Positions 12,729 through 12,801 of a DNA stretch of 12,801 nucleotides are shown in pieces. The translations under genes were made by a program, and so were the position numbers. Position 1 is the first letter of the stretch, and every line of letters starts with the position of its first letter. Origin of the DNA: Hyphomicrobiales bacterium (GTDB lineage: Bacteria; Pseudomonadota; Alphaproteobacteria; Rhizobiales; Beijerinckiaceae); NCBI GenBank assembly GCA_900299065.1, contig OMIJ01000088.1:1-12801 (forward strand), in the 5' to 3' direction. Below the pieces are notes generated by a model, which did not search any database, was not told the origin of the DNA, and saw only the letters and a program-made list of their open reading frames with translations.

Positions 12729-12801
12729 CTGTCTCTTATACACATCTCCGAGCCCACGAGACGCTACGCTATCTCGTATGCCGTCTTCTGCTTGAAAAAA
12801 A
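12729..12801. other. Illumina Nextera adapter read-through (not genomic)
   Basis: CTGTCTCTTATACACATCT (12729-12747) is the Tn5 mosaic-end complement used in Nextera libraries; CCGAGCCCACGAGAC (12748-12762) completes the read-2 side. GCTACGCT (12763-12770) is an 8-base i7 index, identical to Nextera N709 as I remember the list. ATCTCGTATGCCGTCTTCTG and CTTG (12771-12794) are the P7 flow-cell sequence, followed by seven A (12795-12801). This is untrimmed library sequence that was assembled on to the contig end. Confidence 0.98.

Noticed and set aside
12729..12795. Apparent novel C-terminal tail of the kinase with repeated Ser/Pro residues
   Set aside because: It is a translation of Illumina Nextera/P7 adapter sequence, not protein.
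12795..12801. Terminal poly-A run
   Set aside because: It follows the P7 sequence at the read end and is a sequencing read-through artefact, not a tail or terminator.

Overview
The window is a contig end from a Gram-negative, flagellated bacterium, most probably an alphaproteobacterium. That placement rests on the style of the hydrolase and flagellar proteins, which I recognise by eye without a database; I cannot name the order or genus. Most of the window is one flagellar locus built around two head-to-head transcription units. It is flanked by housekeeping genes on the left and by a two-component system with a metal-ligand-rich protein on the right.

Left (1-1679): a 5'-truncated alpha/beta hydrolase on the + strand meets anmK (anhydro-MurNAc kinase) on the - strand, with overlapping stop codons. 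Minus-strand operon (5078 down to 1719, probably reading on into anmK): flgP-like lipoprotein, flgT-like periplasmic protein, flgA (P-ring chaperone), flgM (anti-sigma-28), a FlgN-like small helical protein, and a membrane-anchored coiled-coil protein of unknown function. Gene gaps are mostly 4-11 nt. The order flgP-flgT-flgA-flgM-flgN recalls the polar-flagellum locus of Vibrio, where FlgP and FlgT build extra rings around the basal body.

The 5079-5374 intergenic region holds two divergent sigma-54 (-24/-12) promoters: TGGCATG-N4-TTGCT facing the flgP operon and TGGCACG-N4-TTGCT facing flhA. They flank a shared AT-rich stretch, and each has an inverted repeat just upstream. Plus-strand operon (5375-10211): flhA (export gate), flhF and flhG (GTPase/ATPase pair setting flagellar place and number) and fliA (sigma-28), the last three linked by 12-nt, 1-nt and 4-nt junctions. 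The two units therefore make the export gate, the placement system, sigma-28, its anti-sigma factor and outer basal-body parts, presumably under one RpoN-dependent activator.

Right (10212-12728): a small inner-membrane-anchored protein with 12 His and 19 Met, carrying five HxxM and one MxxH motifs, a composition like silver/copper-binding SilE-type proteins. Upstream of it is a tandem GTAAA-N5-GTAAA box, the textbook CpxR site. Downstream, after a strong hairpin terminator, are a CpxR-like response regulator and a CpxA-like histidine kinase. Together they suggest an envelope-stress or metal-handling circuit. The kinase is cut off because the last 73 bases (12729-12801) are Illumina Nextera adapter, i7 index, flow-cell primer and poly-A, not genomic DNA.
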